Shown here piece after piece: positions 10,801 to 19,919 of a DNA stretch of 64,000 nucleotides. Position 1 is the stretch's first letter, and every line of letters starts with the position of its first letter. Position numbers and translations under genes: made by a program. Origin of the DNA: Salegentibacter tibetensis (lineage in GTDB: Bacteria; Bacteroidota; Bacteroidia; Flavobacteriales; Flavobacteriaceae). Below the pieces are notes generated by a model that saw nothing but the letters and a program-made list of their open reading frames with translations, was not told the DNA's origin and ran no database searches. The stretch is taken from assembly GCF_020164485.1 (NCBI RefSeq), contig NZ_JAIQZA010000017.1, positions 1-64,000 on the forward strand. Direction: 5' to 3'.

Positions 10801-11163
10801 CCAACGGTCGTCACCCGCAACTCCGGCTTTTTCTGTAATATCCTCAAATTTAAGGTTTCCCTTATTAAGATATAACTTGTTGGGAACCATATTCCCGGTA
10901 AAAAAAAGGTCTATTAGACCATCATTATTAATATCTCCAGCCGCAATACCGCCACCCATATAAAGATAAGAATAGCTGAAATAGTTTAGGCTATCGTTCT
11001 CTGTGAGGGTATTTTGAAAATCAATTCCCGAATGCTCGGCGCTTACCTGGGTGAAATTCTTTTGAACTTCGGTTTCCATTTCACTTTCGGAAGTACAAGC
11101 AATTAAAAAAGAATTCAAAGCAATAAATAGTAAGCTGAGTTTATATAATCTTATTTTCGACAT
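7801..11163 (-). CDS. VCBS/FG-GAP repeat lipoprotein with ASPIC/UnbV domain (CRTAC1-like)
   Basis: A 1120-residue surface lipoprotein. The signal peptide ends LIAC. Many FG-GAP/VCBS repeats with calcium-type DxNxDGxxD loops (DINNDGLIDLFF, DVNDDGYLDIYV, DYDMDGDLDLYV) form probable propellers before and after an ASPIC/UnbV domain at about 515-595, which includes LTRGFQSSVAPRLHFGIG. Such proteins are common next to SusC/SusD pairs in marine Flavobacteriia, where they are thought to be surface binding or scaffold proteins; no enzymatic activity is established. It follows the first susD after a 177-base spacer that holds a large inverted repeat, so read-through may be limited. Confidence 0.85.
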   Translation of the reverse strand: MSKIRLYKLSLLFIALNSFLIACTSESEMETEVQKNFTQVSAEHSGIDFQNTLTENDSLNYFSYSYLYMGGGIAAGDINNDGLIDLFFTGNMVPNKLYLNKGNLKFEDITEKAGVAGDDRWFTGVTMADVNDDGYLDIYVSVSGKFEPRENLLYINNGDGTFTEKAEEFGIADPGNSVQATFFDYDMDGDLDLYVTNYPPTRFDSPNSFYRFKMQNVKDVETDNLYRNDNGHFTKVTDESGLRSFGLSLSATVADLNEDGWPDIYISNDFSTPDYMYINNQDGTFTDVVKDATQQTSFYGMGVDIADYNNDGLLDIFQVDMAAKDNRRAKANMASMNPSLFWGTVNSGFHYQYMHNTLQTNAGNLNNDGTPHFSNTSRLAGVSSTDWSWGPLFADLDNDGWKDIFVSNGTRREINNKDYFNELAKRPSQNDSLLEKSLAIPSEKIDNFVFRNKGDMTFEKVNEEWGLSYKGFSNGSVYVDLDNDGDLEIVTNNIDDYASIFKNNNIKNNNYLAIDFKGPEKNKFGLGTRVYLVNDGMEQMQELTLTRGFQSSVAPRLHFGIGKSDTIEKLKVVWPDKKIQVLNNVPANQLLVLDYSNSEKETEIINNKEPELFLTMNADSLGLDYQHRENDYNDFEKEILLPHKTSMFGPGMAVGDLNGDGLEDFFVGGASQYAGAIYFQTANGFERQEFDFLEKDKMHEDLGALIFDADGDGDNDLYVVSGGNEFEKNSEMLQDRLYINNNGTFTRSTSALPPMYTSGSRVYAEDFDNDGDLDLFVGGRLVPGEYPTPASSYLLENRSEEGTVKFVNVTPQKAPDFENLGLVTSASWTDIDNDGWKDLIVVGEWMPIKIFKNDRGDFIDISRQLGFDDTNGWWFSIKEGDFDNDGDMDFIIGNLGLNYKYQANPGQTFDVYLNDFDGNGTKDIVLSYFNDGEKFPVRGRECSSQQMPGIKDKFEDYTSFSTANLEDIYTEKRLENALHYQVKSFASVYIENQGDGFKIHKLPVEAQISNINQILVEDFDKDGNLDALIAGNLYASEVETPRADAGIGLLLKGDGQGKFEPVKARESGFFMPGDVKDMEFIETPHGRYIISAKNNDYIQLIKVNEKSIDELVSIPSNEKN

Positions 11164-11190
11164 CGTCCTTTCGTATTATTTTAATAAAAA

Positions 11191-11308
11191 CGAGACTGTT
11201 TAAAAGTTTTTGATGATCAAATTGAGCCGATCGATATAAATTCCTATTAGAATTGATAAGATACGAAAAGCTCAGCTGAGCAACTAAAACTATCTTTAAA
11301 CAGTCTCG
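11191..11308. repeat. 118-bp element bounded by 16-bp inverted repeats
   Basis: CGAGACTGTTTAAAAG at 11191-11206 matches the complement of 11293-11308 at 15 of 16 positions. Inside lies a perfect 12-bp palindrome, GCTCAGCTGAGC (11270-11281). It occupies the space between susD and the VCBS gene. It may be a small non-autonomous element (MITE-like) or a long terminator or processing hairpin that lowers expression of genes downstream of susD. Confidence 0.5.
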
Positions 11309-11340
11309 TCTATTACTTAATCAAATATTAGATTTAGTTA

Positions 11341-13029
11341 TTAATAACCCGGATTTTGAGTTAAAATTCCACCGCTTAAATCTATCGCGGTTAAAGGAAT
11401 AGGCATTATTGTCATATGCGGTTCGAAGTTACTCGCTTTCTGCGGGAAACTTGAAATCGTTCTACCTTCATTGTCAATGTATTCATTCAGGACTTCTACA
11501 GCTGTCGACCATCGAGATAAATCGAAGAATCTATGTCCTTCCATAGCCAGTTCAAGTCTACGCTCAAATCTTATAGCTTTAATAGCAAATTCTTCACTTG
11601 GGAACGAATCGTATAGTTCTATTTGATAATTAGCAGCAGGTCCAGAACCGTCAACATCCTGAACATAAGTCATATCCTTGGCACGACTCCTAACCATATT
11701 CACATAGTCCAGCGCAGTGTCCAGGTCTCCAAGTTCAGCCGCGGCTTCTGCAGCCATCAATAAAACTCCGGAATATCTTATCACATTATAGTTTATTCCT
11801 GAATGTTGTTGCCCCCAGGCCCCGGTTCCCATATTAACATCATCGCCGTTATAGTATACATTCTTTTTAGGAAGATAAGGTCCTGAAATATCGGCAGAAC
11901 TGGCACGAATCCATTCTTTCCCAGGATGTAATCCATAACCATTATAATCTATTCCCCTTCTACCAACGGTGTAATCTAACCGTGGATCCAGAGGTCCTGT
12001 TTCAGGTGTAAAAGGATCACCACTTTCAAGACCGAAGTCATTTGCGACATCAGTATCACTATAATTATCCAACAAAGGCAGTCCATCTGTTCCGGTTTGA
12101 TAAGCGTTTACCAGATCCTGGGTAGGCTGATAGAAACCACAGCAAGAACCAAAAGGACCCCCACCGGGAAAATTCAGTGTGCTTCCAACGTTCCCATTAA
12201 AAGACTGACCTTCGTCTGCAGCAAACTGAATTGCGAATACTGACTCCGGGCTGTTTTCGCCACCTGCACGAAAATTAGCCACAAATTCTTCATTTAGTGA
12301 ATAAGGACCATTCTGAATTACATCCTGCAGAATAGTAAAAGCTCCCTGCCATTCTTCCTGGAACAAAAGAGTTTTTCCCATAAAGGCCTTGGCTGTCCAT
12401 GAGGTTGGTCGTCCAGCCTCATCCTGTGTCTCAGGAAGATTTTCTATAGCAAACTGGTAATCGGCTTCAATTTCATCCCAGATAGGACCGGGATTTGGCT
12501 GATTAAACTCGGTATTGGCGTAGTTCTCAGCTGAAATAAAAGGAACATTTTCAAACATCTTCTGTAATTCAAAGTTAAAATAACCTCTCAGAAATCTGGC
12601 TTCAGCAAGTTTACTGTTAAAATCACCACCTTCAATACCTTCTATAACCGAAATCACAGCATTTGCCCGGTTTACCCCGGCAAAAAGTGCCTCCCATTTT
12701 CCTAACACATAAGGATTGTCACTCGTGAAATTATAAGTTTCAATCAAAAATAAATCGACCTGATCACCATCAGTACTACCTTTATGAGCATCATCAGAAA
12801 GCACATCGAACCACCAGTTATCTGGACTAACAGCAAAGCCATTACCTCCATTTTGATTAACCACACCACTCAGAGAAGAATAAGCTCCCGTAAGCAGTAA
12901 ATCTACACCCTGGGCATTCTGTAATGCCTCATCACTCAATGCTCCTACAGCAGGAGTCTCCGTAAATTCCTCACTACATGCAAAAAAGGCCAGTAGTGGA
13001 AAGATATAATAAATTATTTTCCTTTTCAT
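11341..13029 (-). CDS. SusD/RagB-type outer-membrane substrate-binding lipoprotein (first SusCD pair)
   Basis: A 562-residue SusD-family lipoprotein. The signal peptide ends FFAC with lipidation Cys18. Family features include the N-terminal TPR-like region (LLLTGAYSSLSG), GKWEALFAGVNRANAVI, EARFLRGYFNFEL and the C-terminal IRFERRLELAMEGHRFFDLSRW. It sits 5 bases after its susC and forms the lid of the TonB-dependent import complex. The substrate is not evident: no glycoside hydrolase or lyase lies in this locus, so a small sugar, glycoside or other nutrient is possible. Confidence 0.93.
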   Translation of the reverse strand: MKRKIIYYIFPLLAFFACSEEFTETPAVGALSDEALQNAQGVDLLLTGAYSSLSGVVNQNGGNGFAVSPDNWWFDVLSDDAHKGSTDGDQVDLFLIETYNFTSDNPYVLGKWEALFAGVNRANAVISVIEGIEGGDFNSKLAEARFLRGYFNFELQKMFENVPFISAENYANTEFNQPNPGPIWDEIEADYQFAIENLPETQDEAGRPTSWTAKAFMGKTLLFQEEWQGAFTILQDVIQNGPYSLNEEFVANFRAGGENSPESVFAIQFAADEGQSFNGNVGSTLNFPGGGPFGSCCGFYQPTQDLVNAYQTGTDGLPLLDNYSDTDVANDFGLESGDPFTPETGPLDPRLDYTVGRRGIDYNGYGLHPGKEWIRASSADISGPYLPKKNVYYNGDDVNMGTGAWGQQHSGINYNVIRYSGVLLMAAEAAAELGDLDTALDYVNMVRSRAKDMTYVQDVDGSGPAANYQIELYDSFPSEEFAIKAIRFERRLELAMEGHRFFDLSRWSTAVEVLNEYIDNEGRTISSFPQKASNFEPHMTIMPIPLTAIDLSGGILTQNPGY

Positions 13030-13034
13030 CTTTA

Positions 13035-16000
13035 TTATAATTTAATATTAACACCTAATGTAAACAATTGTGAAATAGGATAAACCGGAGCGATATTACC
13101 ATCTACTCCTAAAGTTAAGCTGTCAAAAGAAGCTATTTCCGGATCAAGCCCATCATATCCTGTAATAGTAAATAAATTGGTTCCCTGAACGAATAAACGA
13201 AGATCCTGAACCCTTAATCTTTCCACAATTCCTTCTGCAAAATTATATCCTATTTGCAGGTTTCTTAATCTTAAATAAGACCCATCTTCTACAAAATACG
13301 AATTTGGAGTGGTCTCTCCATTTCTAATCGTCTGACTCAATGCCGGCAATGCAGCGTTGGTATTGTCTGGAGTAAAAGAATTCTGCACTCTTACACTTCT
13401 ATTACCGTTAAAGAAGGTTGGGAAATCAGTAAATATTTTCTGATAGTTATAAATATCGTTTCCCTGAGATCCGGCAAAAAATATTGAAACATCAAAACCT
13501 TTATACCCCGCATTTAAATTAAGACCGTAAGTAAAGTCGGGATGAGGGGAACCTATATATGTCCTGTCCTCATCATTGATTACTCCATCATTATTAATAT
13601 CGGCATATTGAAAACGTCCTACTCCATCAGCCGGAGATCCAAAACCCTGATCTGCTGCTGCAGAAACCTCAGCCTCAGATGCAAAGATACCAATTACTTC
13701 TCTACCATAAAAAGATGATAAAGGTCTTCCAACCTCAGTTCTTGTGATGGCCCCTCCCCTATAAGCAGAGCTACCTGTCTGAAAGTCACTAATAAGCTCT
13801 GTTACTTCATTTCTATAATGAGAAAGATTAAAATTAAATCCATAGGTAAAATCCCTGGTTGCTGTACTTTGATAACCTAAGCTGAAATCTACTCCGGTAT
13901 TCTTTATAGAACCAAGGTTTACTAGAGGAGCAGTAGCATCTATAGCAGTAGTACTAATCAAGCTGTTATCCCTTGTAATAAGATCTTTAGTAACTATCTC
14001 ATAAGCCTCCACGGAAACATCCAGTTTATCACCAAACATTCCTAAATTAAAACCAATATTTTTAGAAACACTGGTTTCCCATTTAAGATTAGGATTTCCT
14101 ACCTGGCTTAAAACCGCACCGTTAGTAATTGCTCCACTACCATTAAATGCATAGTTAGCAAATTGCTCATCTAATCTGGAAATATTAATAGTTGGGTTAG
14201 CTGCCGGCAAGGTCTGGTTTCCTAATTCACCATAAGAGGCTTTTAGTTTCAACCTGTTTACCACTCCTCCATCAGGGAAAAATTCTTCATCACTTATTAC
14301 CCATCCTGCACTAAAAGAGGGGAAAATATCACTTTGGTTGTCTCCTCTAAATCTGGAGGATTTATCCCTACGCAAGGTAGCTGTAAAAAGATATTTTCCT
14401 AAATAATTATAGTTTGCAGTTCCAAAAAGCGAATAAAGTGTTGAGGTTTGATCATAGGCGAAGTTCACAATCGCCGGACTTGAACCATTACTCAATAAGT
14501 AAAAATCAGGATTTTCAAACAGGTAACCATTTCTACTGATCCCCTTGCCTTTACCTTGTTGATACAAAGCTTCTACACCCGCTACAGCATTTATACTGTG
14601 ATCTCCAAAATTCTTATTATAGTTAACGGTATTTGTCCAGATCCACTCGTAATTATTAAAGTCATTCTCCGTAAGGGTATTGGTAGACCGTGGCTCTGAA
14701 TGTTCGGGATTTACAGGCAAAAAACTTCTGCTATTAAAAGACTGAATATCTGCAGCTATAGAAGTCTTTACGCTTAGCCCATCCATAACATCCAGTACCG
14801 CATAAACATCACCAAAAATACGCAAAGATTTATTAAAGTTATCAGATCCTCTTAAAAGCTCAGCTACGGGATTCGGCGGGTTTGACAATCCGGCAGAAGC
14901 CACATAAGTTCCTGCAAACTCTCCGTTATCGGCCCTTACAGGTACTAAAGGACTACTTCTCAAGGCATTGTTTACCTGATTTCCACCACGTGTATTACTA
15001 AATGATACGTTCAGGTGTTCTCCAACCCGAAGATTATCCTTGATTTTAAACTCAGAATTCAACCTGGTCGAAGCTCTTTCAAAACCCGTTGCCAATTGAA
15101 TTCCCTCTCTTTTAAGATAGTTCAGGGACATCAAATATTTTCCATATTCATTACCATTCTGAAGGGAAACAGAAGCACTATGAGTTGGTGCAGTTTGAAA
15201 TATCTCATCTAACCAGTCGGTTCCTCCGGGCGGTACAGTGGCGTCCACTGAAATTCCCTGAAGCATACTCGGTACTACCGGCTCAGCCCCGCTTCCATAT
15301 TGAGGATGCGATACTTCTACACCGTCATTTCGCAAACTTTGAAAAATCATTTCCCCATGTTGTTGTGGATTAAGCAGACCAGGTAAATTAGATGCGCGGG
15401 AAAAGCCCGTATAACTATCTATAGATATTGTTGGCTTTGACATATTATAGCCTCCACCTTTGGTAGTAATAATTACAACCCCATTGGATGCCCTGGCACC
15501 GTATATCGCAGCTGCCCCATCTTTAAGGACGTTCATCTGCTCAATATCATTAGGGTTCAGGTTATTTAAAATTGAAGGATCATCGGTTTGTACCCCGTCA
15601 ATAATATATAAAGGGTTGTTGTTATTACTAGTACCAAACCCCCTGATTCTAACAACAGGTGATCCACCAGGTGCACCGTTATTTTGTACGGTCACCCCGG
15701 TTACTCTTCCTTCAAGAGCCTCCGCAGCATTTACTATAGGTGCTTTTGTTGCTTCGGAAACATCTACCGAAGATACCGCTCCTGTAAGATCCCCACGAGT
15801 TTGAGCTGTATACCCAAGAACAACGATTTCATCCAGCTGACTTGCATCCTCCGGCAATGTTACATCTATCTGCCGCTGCTGACCTACAACGATTTCTTTG
15901 GTTTCATAGCCAACATAGCTAAATACAAGGGTTTGACCCTCTGCAACTTCCAGACTATAGTTTCCATCAAAGTCAGTTTGAGTTCCAACAGTTGTACCTT

Positions 16001-16214
16001 TAACAAAGACATTTACACCAGGTAATGGCATTCCAATTTGGTCGGTAACCATCCCGGCTACCGTCTCCTGGTCAGTAATTTCAATCGCATTGCTCGCAAA
16101 TACATTTGTATTACCTGCAGTTAAAACTAACGCAGTAATACAAATACATAAGAAAATACTCTTTCTTTTTCCCCGGCAAAACCACGAAGGACTAGTAGAA
16201 ATTTTCATGTTCAT
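13035..16214 (-). CDS. SusC/RagA-type TonB-dependent outer-membrane transporter (first SusCD pair)
   Basis: A 1059-residue TonB-dependent receptor. After a long signal peptide (hydrophobic about 20-40) comes a carboxypeptidase regulatory-like domain at about 50-125 (MPLPGVNVFVKGT, GNYSLEV). It is followed by the TonB-box-like DEIVVLGYTAQ near 130, a plug domain (RIRGFGTSNNNNPLYIIDG, then GAAAIYGARASNGVVIITTK) and a beta-barrel to the C-terminus. The start may be either ATG at 16214 or the one two codons later. It is the first gene of the locus, with 1.1 kb of repeat-rich DNA upstream. No anti-sigma/ECF pair is seen nearby. Confidence 0.94.
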   Translation of the reverse strand: MNMKISTSPSWFCRGKRKSIFLCICITALVLTAGNTNVFASNAIEITDQETVAGMVTDQIGMPLPGVNVFVKGTTVGTQTDFDGNYSLEVAEGQTLVFSYVGYETKEIVVGQQRQIDVTLPEDASQLDEIVVLGYTAQTRGDLTGAVSSVDVSEATKAPIVNAAEALEGRVTGVTVQNNGAPGGSPVVRIRGFGTSNNNNPLYIIDGVQTDDPSILNNLNPNDIEQMNVLKDGAAAIYGARASNGVVIITTKGGGYNMSKPTISIDSYTGFSRASNLPGLLNPQQHGEMIFQSLRNDGVEVSHPQYGSGAEPVVPSMLQGISVDATVPPGGTDWLDEIFQTAPTHSASVSLQNGNEYGKYLMSLNYLKREGIQLATGFERASTRLNSEFKIKDNLRVGEHLNVSFSNTRGGNQVNNALRSSPLVPVRADNGEFAGTYVASAGLSNPPNPVAELLRGSDNFNKSLRIFGDVYAVLDVMDGLSVKTSIAADIQSFNSRSFLPVNPEHSEPRSTNTLTENDFNNYEWIWTNTVNYNKNFGDHSINAVAGVEALYQQGKGKGISRNGYLFENPDFYLLSNGSSPAIVNFAYDQTSTLYSLFGTANYNYLGKYLFTATLRRDKSSRFRGDNQSDIFPSFSAGWVISDEEFFPDGGVVNRLKLKASYGELGNQTLPAANPTINISRLDEQFANYAFNGSGAITNGAVLSQVGNPNLKWETSVSKNIGFNLGMFGDKLDVSVEAYEIVTKDLITRDNSLISTTAIDATAPLVNLGSIKNTGVDFSLGYQSTATRDFTYGFNFNLSHYRNEVTELISDFQTGSSAYRGGAITRTEVGRPLSSFYGREVIGIFASEAEVSAAADQGFGSPADGVGRFQYADINNDGVINDEDRTYIGSPHPDFTYGLNLNAGYKGFDVSIFFAGSQGNDIYNYQKIFTDFPTFFNGNRSVRVQNSFTPDNTNAALPALSQTIRNGETTPNSYFVEDGSYLRLRNLQIGYNFAEGIVERLRVQDLRLFVQGTNLFTITGYDGLDPEIASFDSLTLGVDGNIAPVYPISQLFTLGVNIKL

Positions 16215-16294
16215 AATTTAATTTTAGGTGAATTAGTTAACAAATTGTGATTAAAAGTATAAAAAAACCTTAAACAAGCATAAAGGTTTCCTAA

Positions 16295-16302
16295 CAAATT
16301 TA
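16295..16302 (-). promoter_or_regulatory. Candidate -7 box for the first susC
   Basis: On the minus strand this reads TAAATTTG, an exact match to the Bacteroidota -7 consensus TAnnTTTG, 80 bases upstream of the susC start. No TTTG -33 box is seen at the normal 19-21 base spacing, so the call rests on one element in AT-rich DNA. Confidence 0.25.
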
Positions 16303-16548
16303 AAATTTTATTTCTAAAGTTGTTTTAGTTCTATCAATTTTTACATAAAGCTCCACCTTTAAAATCATTTTTTAAATAATTATAATATCTTATTAGGCAG
16401 TAGGAATAAAACTAGGAATTGAAATGGCAAGTTGTAGTATTGCTGTATCATTAAGATATTAGCATGAGATTTTTTTGATCTAAATTCTTTAAATCATCTT
16501 TGTATATCGGCTAAGAGACCCAAAAGGCAAAATTGAAATAAAGTGTCA

Positions 16549-16592
16549 CGTCGAGCGCCAGCCCGACTAGGTACTGGCGGGCAGTCGAGACG
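16549..16592. repeat. 44-bp semi-palindromic intergenic repeat, copy 1
   Basis: This core is identical over 44 bases to 19696-19739. It begins CGTCGAGCGCCAG and ends CAGTCGAGACG, with an internal CGCCAG/CTGGCG hairpin. In copy 1 the sequence after it (GACCCTTCGAC, about 16603-16613) is separated by some 320 bases from the part that normally follows (GGTCTCAGGGTGACA, 16936-16950, then TAAACGGATAAACATA), so the element looks interrupted. The two copies bracket the YyaL-like gene as direct repeats. Confidence 0.7.
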
Positions 16593-17060
16593 TTTTTTTT
16601 TTGACCCTTCGACTGCGCTACCATTGACGTATTTTTAAAACCCTGATATTTAGGTTTGTTTTTTTTATATTTTTATAATTCAAAAAGAAACTTACCTGGT
16701 TTGGAAGTTTCCTTTTTCATTTTTTGCTCGCCCAAAAAACGAAACAAAAAAGGGCGTCCTATGTGGAGGTGTTTTTTTGGCAACAAGGCCAAAAAATTGC
16801 AAATCATCAGCTAAATTTTTTCCAGGGCTTCAAAAATTTTTAACGCTGCTGATTTTCTACACTCACACACGGAGTTTAAAACTCGCTATTCTCGAAACGT
16901 CATTCTCCTACGCTAGATAAAGCTTCTTTATCACGGGTCTCAGGGTGACAAAAACTGTTTTTAGGTTTCTAAACGGATAAACATAATAATTTTATAAATA
17001 AAATATTAATGCAGCCAAATCTCAAGAACATCGATTAGCTTAATAACTTACCAAAAAAGA

Positions 17061-17191
17061 GGCTGTCTGAAGGCAATATAAATCGTCATTCTGAATTTAT
17101 TTCAGAATCTAAGATATGGATAGTCAAAAACATGTTGGAATCCGAAGTAAATTCGGGACAGCTTGATGAAACCAGATCTTTGCAGACAGCC
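17061..17191. repeat. 131-bp MITE-like element with GGCTGTCTG inverted ends
   Basis: GGCTGTCTG (17061-17069) is the exact complement of CAGACAGCC (17183-17191). The interior contains GTCATTCTGAATTTATTTCAGAATC, whose CTGAA..TTCAG halves are themselves complementary. No reading frame is present. It resembles the small dispersed intergenic repeats of Flavobacteriaceae; copy number elsewhere in the genome is unknown. Confidence 0.45.
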
Positions 17192-17337
17192 ACTTTTTCA
17201 TTATTGAAGTCCCGGAACACTTCTAATTAGTGAATATCTTCCCTGTTGGGAAACCGTATAAAAAAGCATTTTTCTTTTAGTGTAAGAAAGATTTTACAAC
17301 GAAAAAAACATCGAATTATCGCCTATTAAAAATGAAC

Positions 17338-19482
17338 TTAATTCCACCAGCCGGTAGATTCGGGCTCCTTCTTGTAGCTTTCCAGTAAACCCAAGGCTTC
17401 GCTCACTTCTGATACGGGATATTTACAGGTTTTATTCTGGCATACGTAAATTAAAGTTTCGCCTTTGGTAAGTTTAGCCTTAAGCAGCGGTAAATTTTCG
17501 GTTTCACCTCCCATATATATTGAAGTAGGTAAATATTTCCGATTCATTTCCTTATTCTTTTGAAAAGCATCTTCTCCCACTATGGCAATTTCGTAAGCTC
17601 CAAAGGCTTTTATGCCAAGAAGTTTAGTCCAGTTAGCAAAGGATGAAGGATTGTTGATAGTTACCTGCGAAATCTGCCGAAGCATTTTATCACTTAAATC
17701 CAGGTATTGTTTATTTTCCAGCAGGTTTCCCAATACATATAAATTTTTGGCCATTACCGAATTGGAAGAAGGCATTATATTATCCTGAATTTCGGTCTTT
17801 CTTACAATAAGATCGTTTTGACCGGTGGCCGTATAGTAGAACATAACCTCCTGTTCATCCCTGAAACGCTTCATTGTTTGATTCGTAAGGTTTTCGGCCT
17901 TTTCCAGCCATTGCATATCAAAAGTTATCTGATATAGGTTTATATAGGCACTGCCTACAAAGGCATAGTCATCCAGAAATCCAGAAATCTTTTTCTCGCC
18001 ATCTTTATAACTTCTCCATAGTGTTTGATCTTTACCCGACATTTCCCTGCTTAAAAAATTTCCGGTCTTGAGCGCACGCTCCAAATACTCCTGGTCACCA
18101 AATGCAGTAAAGGCATCTATATAAGACTGGAGCATAAGGGCATTCCAGGAAGCAAGAACCTTATCATCTATAGTTGGTTTTATTCTTGCCTCTCTTTGCT
18201 TAAGTAACTTATTTTTTGCAGAATTAAGAGTTTCAATTATATCGGGAGACGGAATATTGTTTTCTTCAGAAAACTCTTTAAGGGAAATGTTACGATAGAG
18301 AATGTTTTTTCCTGCTTCCCAGTTTCCATAGGACTCTACATTATAATATTTCTTAAATATTTTTGCTTCCCAAGTATTTAGCGTCTTATCTATTTCTTTA
18401 GAAGACCACACATAATATTTTCCTTCCTCTCCATCACTATCGGCATTTATTGAAGAAAAGTAAGCACCGTTACCATTAGATAATTCTCTTTCAACAAATT
18501 CAATGCTTTCTTCTACAACCTGTCTATACTCTTCATTGCCGGTAACTTTATAGGCTTTGGAATACAAGCTGATTAATTGTGCATTATCATAAAGCATTTT
18601 TTCGAAATGCGGGATCAACCATTTTGGATCTGTAGTATATCTTGCGAAACCACCACCTAACTGATCATAGATGCCTCCCCGGGCCATTTTTTGCAAGCTT
18701 GTATTTACAATTTTTAGTGCATCCTCATCGCCGGTTAAATAATAATACTGCAGTAGCGCTTCCCAGGACACAGGCAACGGGAACTTTTGAGCACCTGTAT
18801 AACCACCGTTATACACATCCCATTGTTCCTGCCAACCACTAATTATAGAAACATACTCTGCTTCAGAAAATTCAGTATTATTTATATTAAGACTGTCAAG
18901 ATCATTGCCACTTCGGATGCCCTCGGTTAAGGCCTCAGCAGTATCAACCAAACCTGGTTTGTTATTTTGGTAAGCTTCGGCAACCTTTACTAATATATTT
19001 TTCCACTGCTCTTTAGGGAAATAAGTCCCTGCAAAAAAAGGCCTGCCATCCGGCAGGGCAATGGCATTTAAAGGCCATCCTCCACTGCCGTTGAGTAACA
19101 CTGCAGCATTCATATAAATCTTATCTATATCGGGGCGCTCTTCACGATCTATTTTTATCGAAACAAAATCTTTGTTCATAATTGCCGCCACGCTTGAATC
19201 CATAAAACTTTCTTCTTCCATCACGTGGCACCAGTGACAGGCAGCGTAACCTACACTAATTATTACAGGTTTATCTTCTTTTTTTGCCTTCTGCAGAGCT
19301 TCCGAACCCCATTCATACCAATCCACAGGATTGTCGGCATGTTGAATCAAATAAGGGCTGCTAGCCTGAGCTAGCCTGTTCTTAGCAGCATCCGGATTCG
19401 AATTATCTTTTTTTTCTGAATTGCAACCTGAAAAAGTAAAGAATACTAAAAGAAACAAAAAACAGATACCAGAACTCTTCAT
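17338..19482 (-). CDS. YyaL/DUF255 thioredoxin-domain lipoprotein
   Basis: A 714-residue member of the YyaL/spermatogenesis-associated-protein-20 family. The signal peptide ends FSGC (Cys20). A thioredoxin-like DUF255 domain follows with the family signatures [19 protein letters not shown] and CHWC at residues 82-85, then [11 protein letters not shown] and [23 protein letters not shown]. The C-terminal two thirds form an (alpha/alpha)6 barrel related to N-acylglucosamine epimerases. The biochemical role of the family is unclear. The lipobox is notable because many homologues are cytoplasmic. The gene stands alone between two copies of the 44-bp repeat. Confidence 0.85.
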   Translation of the reverse strand: MKSSGICFLFLLVFFTFSGCNSEKKDNSNPDAAKNRLAQASSPYLIQHADNPVDWYEWGSEALQKAKKEDKPVIISVGYAACHWCHVMEEESFMDSSVAAIMNKDFVSIKIDREERPDIDKIYMNAAVLLNGSGGWPLNAIALPDGRPFFAGTYFPKEQWKNILVKVAEAYQNNKPGLVDTAEALTEGIRSGNDLDSLNINNTEFSEAEYVSIISGWQEQWDVYNGGYTGAQKFPLPVSWEALLQYYYLTGDEDALKIVNTSLQKMARGGIYDQLGGGFARYTTDPKWLIPHFEKMLYDNAQLISLYSKAYKVTGNEEYRQVVEESIEFVERELSNGNGAYFSSINADSDGEEGKYYVWSSKEIDKTLNTWEAKIFKKYYNVESYGNWEAGKNILYRNISLKEFSEENNIPSPDIIETLNSAKNKLLKQREARIKPTIDDKVLASWNALMLQSYIDAFTAFGDQEYLERALKTGNFLSREMSGKDQTLWRSYKDGEKKISGFLDDYAFVGSAYINLYQITFDMQWLEKAENLTNQTMKRFRDEQEVMFYYTATGQNDLIVRKTEIQDNIMPSSNSVMAKNLYVLGNLLENKQYLDLSDKMLRQISQVTINNPSSFANWTKLLGIKAFGAYEIAIVGEDAFQKNKEMNRKYLPTSIYMGGETENLPLLKAKLTKGETLIYVCQNKTCKYPVSEVSEALGLLESYKKEPESTGWWN

Positions 19483-19532
19483 ATATAGGGGAAATTGTTA
19501 AAGCCTAAATATAGGTCTTCATTTAAAATTTA

Positions 19533-19562
19533 CAAACTTAAAATTTCAAATGATTGAAGCAA
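19533..19562 (-). promoter_or_regulatory. Candidate promoter of the YyaL-like gene
   Basis: On the minus strand TAAGTTTG (19533-19540) matches the TAnnTTTG -7 consensus, with a TTG at 19560-19562, 19 bases upstream, as a minimal -33 element. Transcription would begin roughly 45 bases before the start codon at 19482. Confidence 0.35.
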
Positions 19563-19695
19563 TATTAGACATTCAAATTTATACAGAAACCAGGTTTAAT
19601 TCGGTGTCACCTTAATAATGCTATTAATTTTATTTAAAAAAAGAAATGGCTGTCCGTGAAGACACCTAACAAGTAATTTAAATTTAAAATTGCCT

Positions 19696-19810
19696 CGTCG
19701 AGCGCCAGCCCGACTAGGTACTGGCGGGCAGTCGAGACGTTTTTGTTTGACCCTTCGACAGGTCTCAGGGTGACAGAAACTAATATTAGGAATTTAAACG
19801 GATATACATA
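19696..19810. repeat. Intergenic repeat, copy 2 (uninterrupted form)
   Basis: The 44-bp core at 19696-19739 is identical to 16549-16592. It is followed directly by TTTGACCCTTCGACAGGTCTCAGGGTGACA-like sequence and TTTAAACGGATATACATA, which match the split halves of copy 1. This shows what the intact element looks like, about 115 bp. No coding capacity. Confidence 0.6.
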
Positions 19811-19889
19811 AAAAGAGGATAAATTTTGCTTTAAATAAAAAGAAGGAAAAAAGATTTTTGTTAATTATTTAACAGAAAGAACATTTGAT

Positions 19890-19897
19890 TATATTTG
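19890..19897 (+). promoter_or_regulatory. Candidate -7 box for the M20 peptidase gene
   Basis: TATATTTG matches TAnnTTTG exactly and ends 22 bases before the ATG at 19920. The nearest TTTG upstream (19857-19860) is about 29 bases away, longer than the usual spacer, so the -33 element is not convincing. Confidence 0.3.
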
Positions 19898-19919
19898 GAA
19901 GACTTCAAAATATTAATTT

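Larger units (their letters stand above)
16215..17337. other. 1.1 kb intergenic, repeat-rich region upstream of susC
   Basis: No credible gene is present. The susC-proximal 330 bases are AT-rich and should hold its promoter. Beyond that lies a mosaic of intergenic repeats: the 44-bp core at 16549-16592, an inserted segment of about 320 bases, the second part of the same repeat ending near 16985, and a separate 131-bp inverted-repeat element at 17061-17191. Short reading frames in the inserted segment (for example a minus-strand PFFVSFFGRAK) look like repeat artefacts rather than proteins. Confidence 0.6.

Noticed and set aside
16640-16935. Short frames with PFFVSFFGRAK-like sequence in the repeat-rich region
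   Set aside because: The frames are short, lack signals and lie in a repeated segment; they look like repeat artefacts, not genes.
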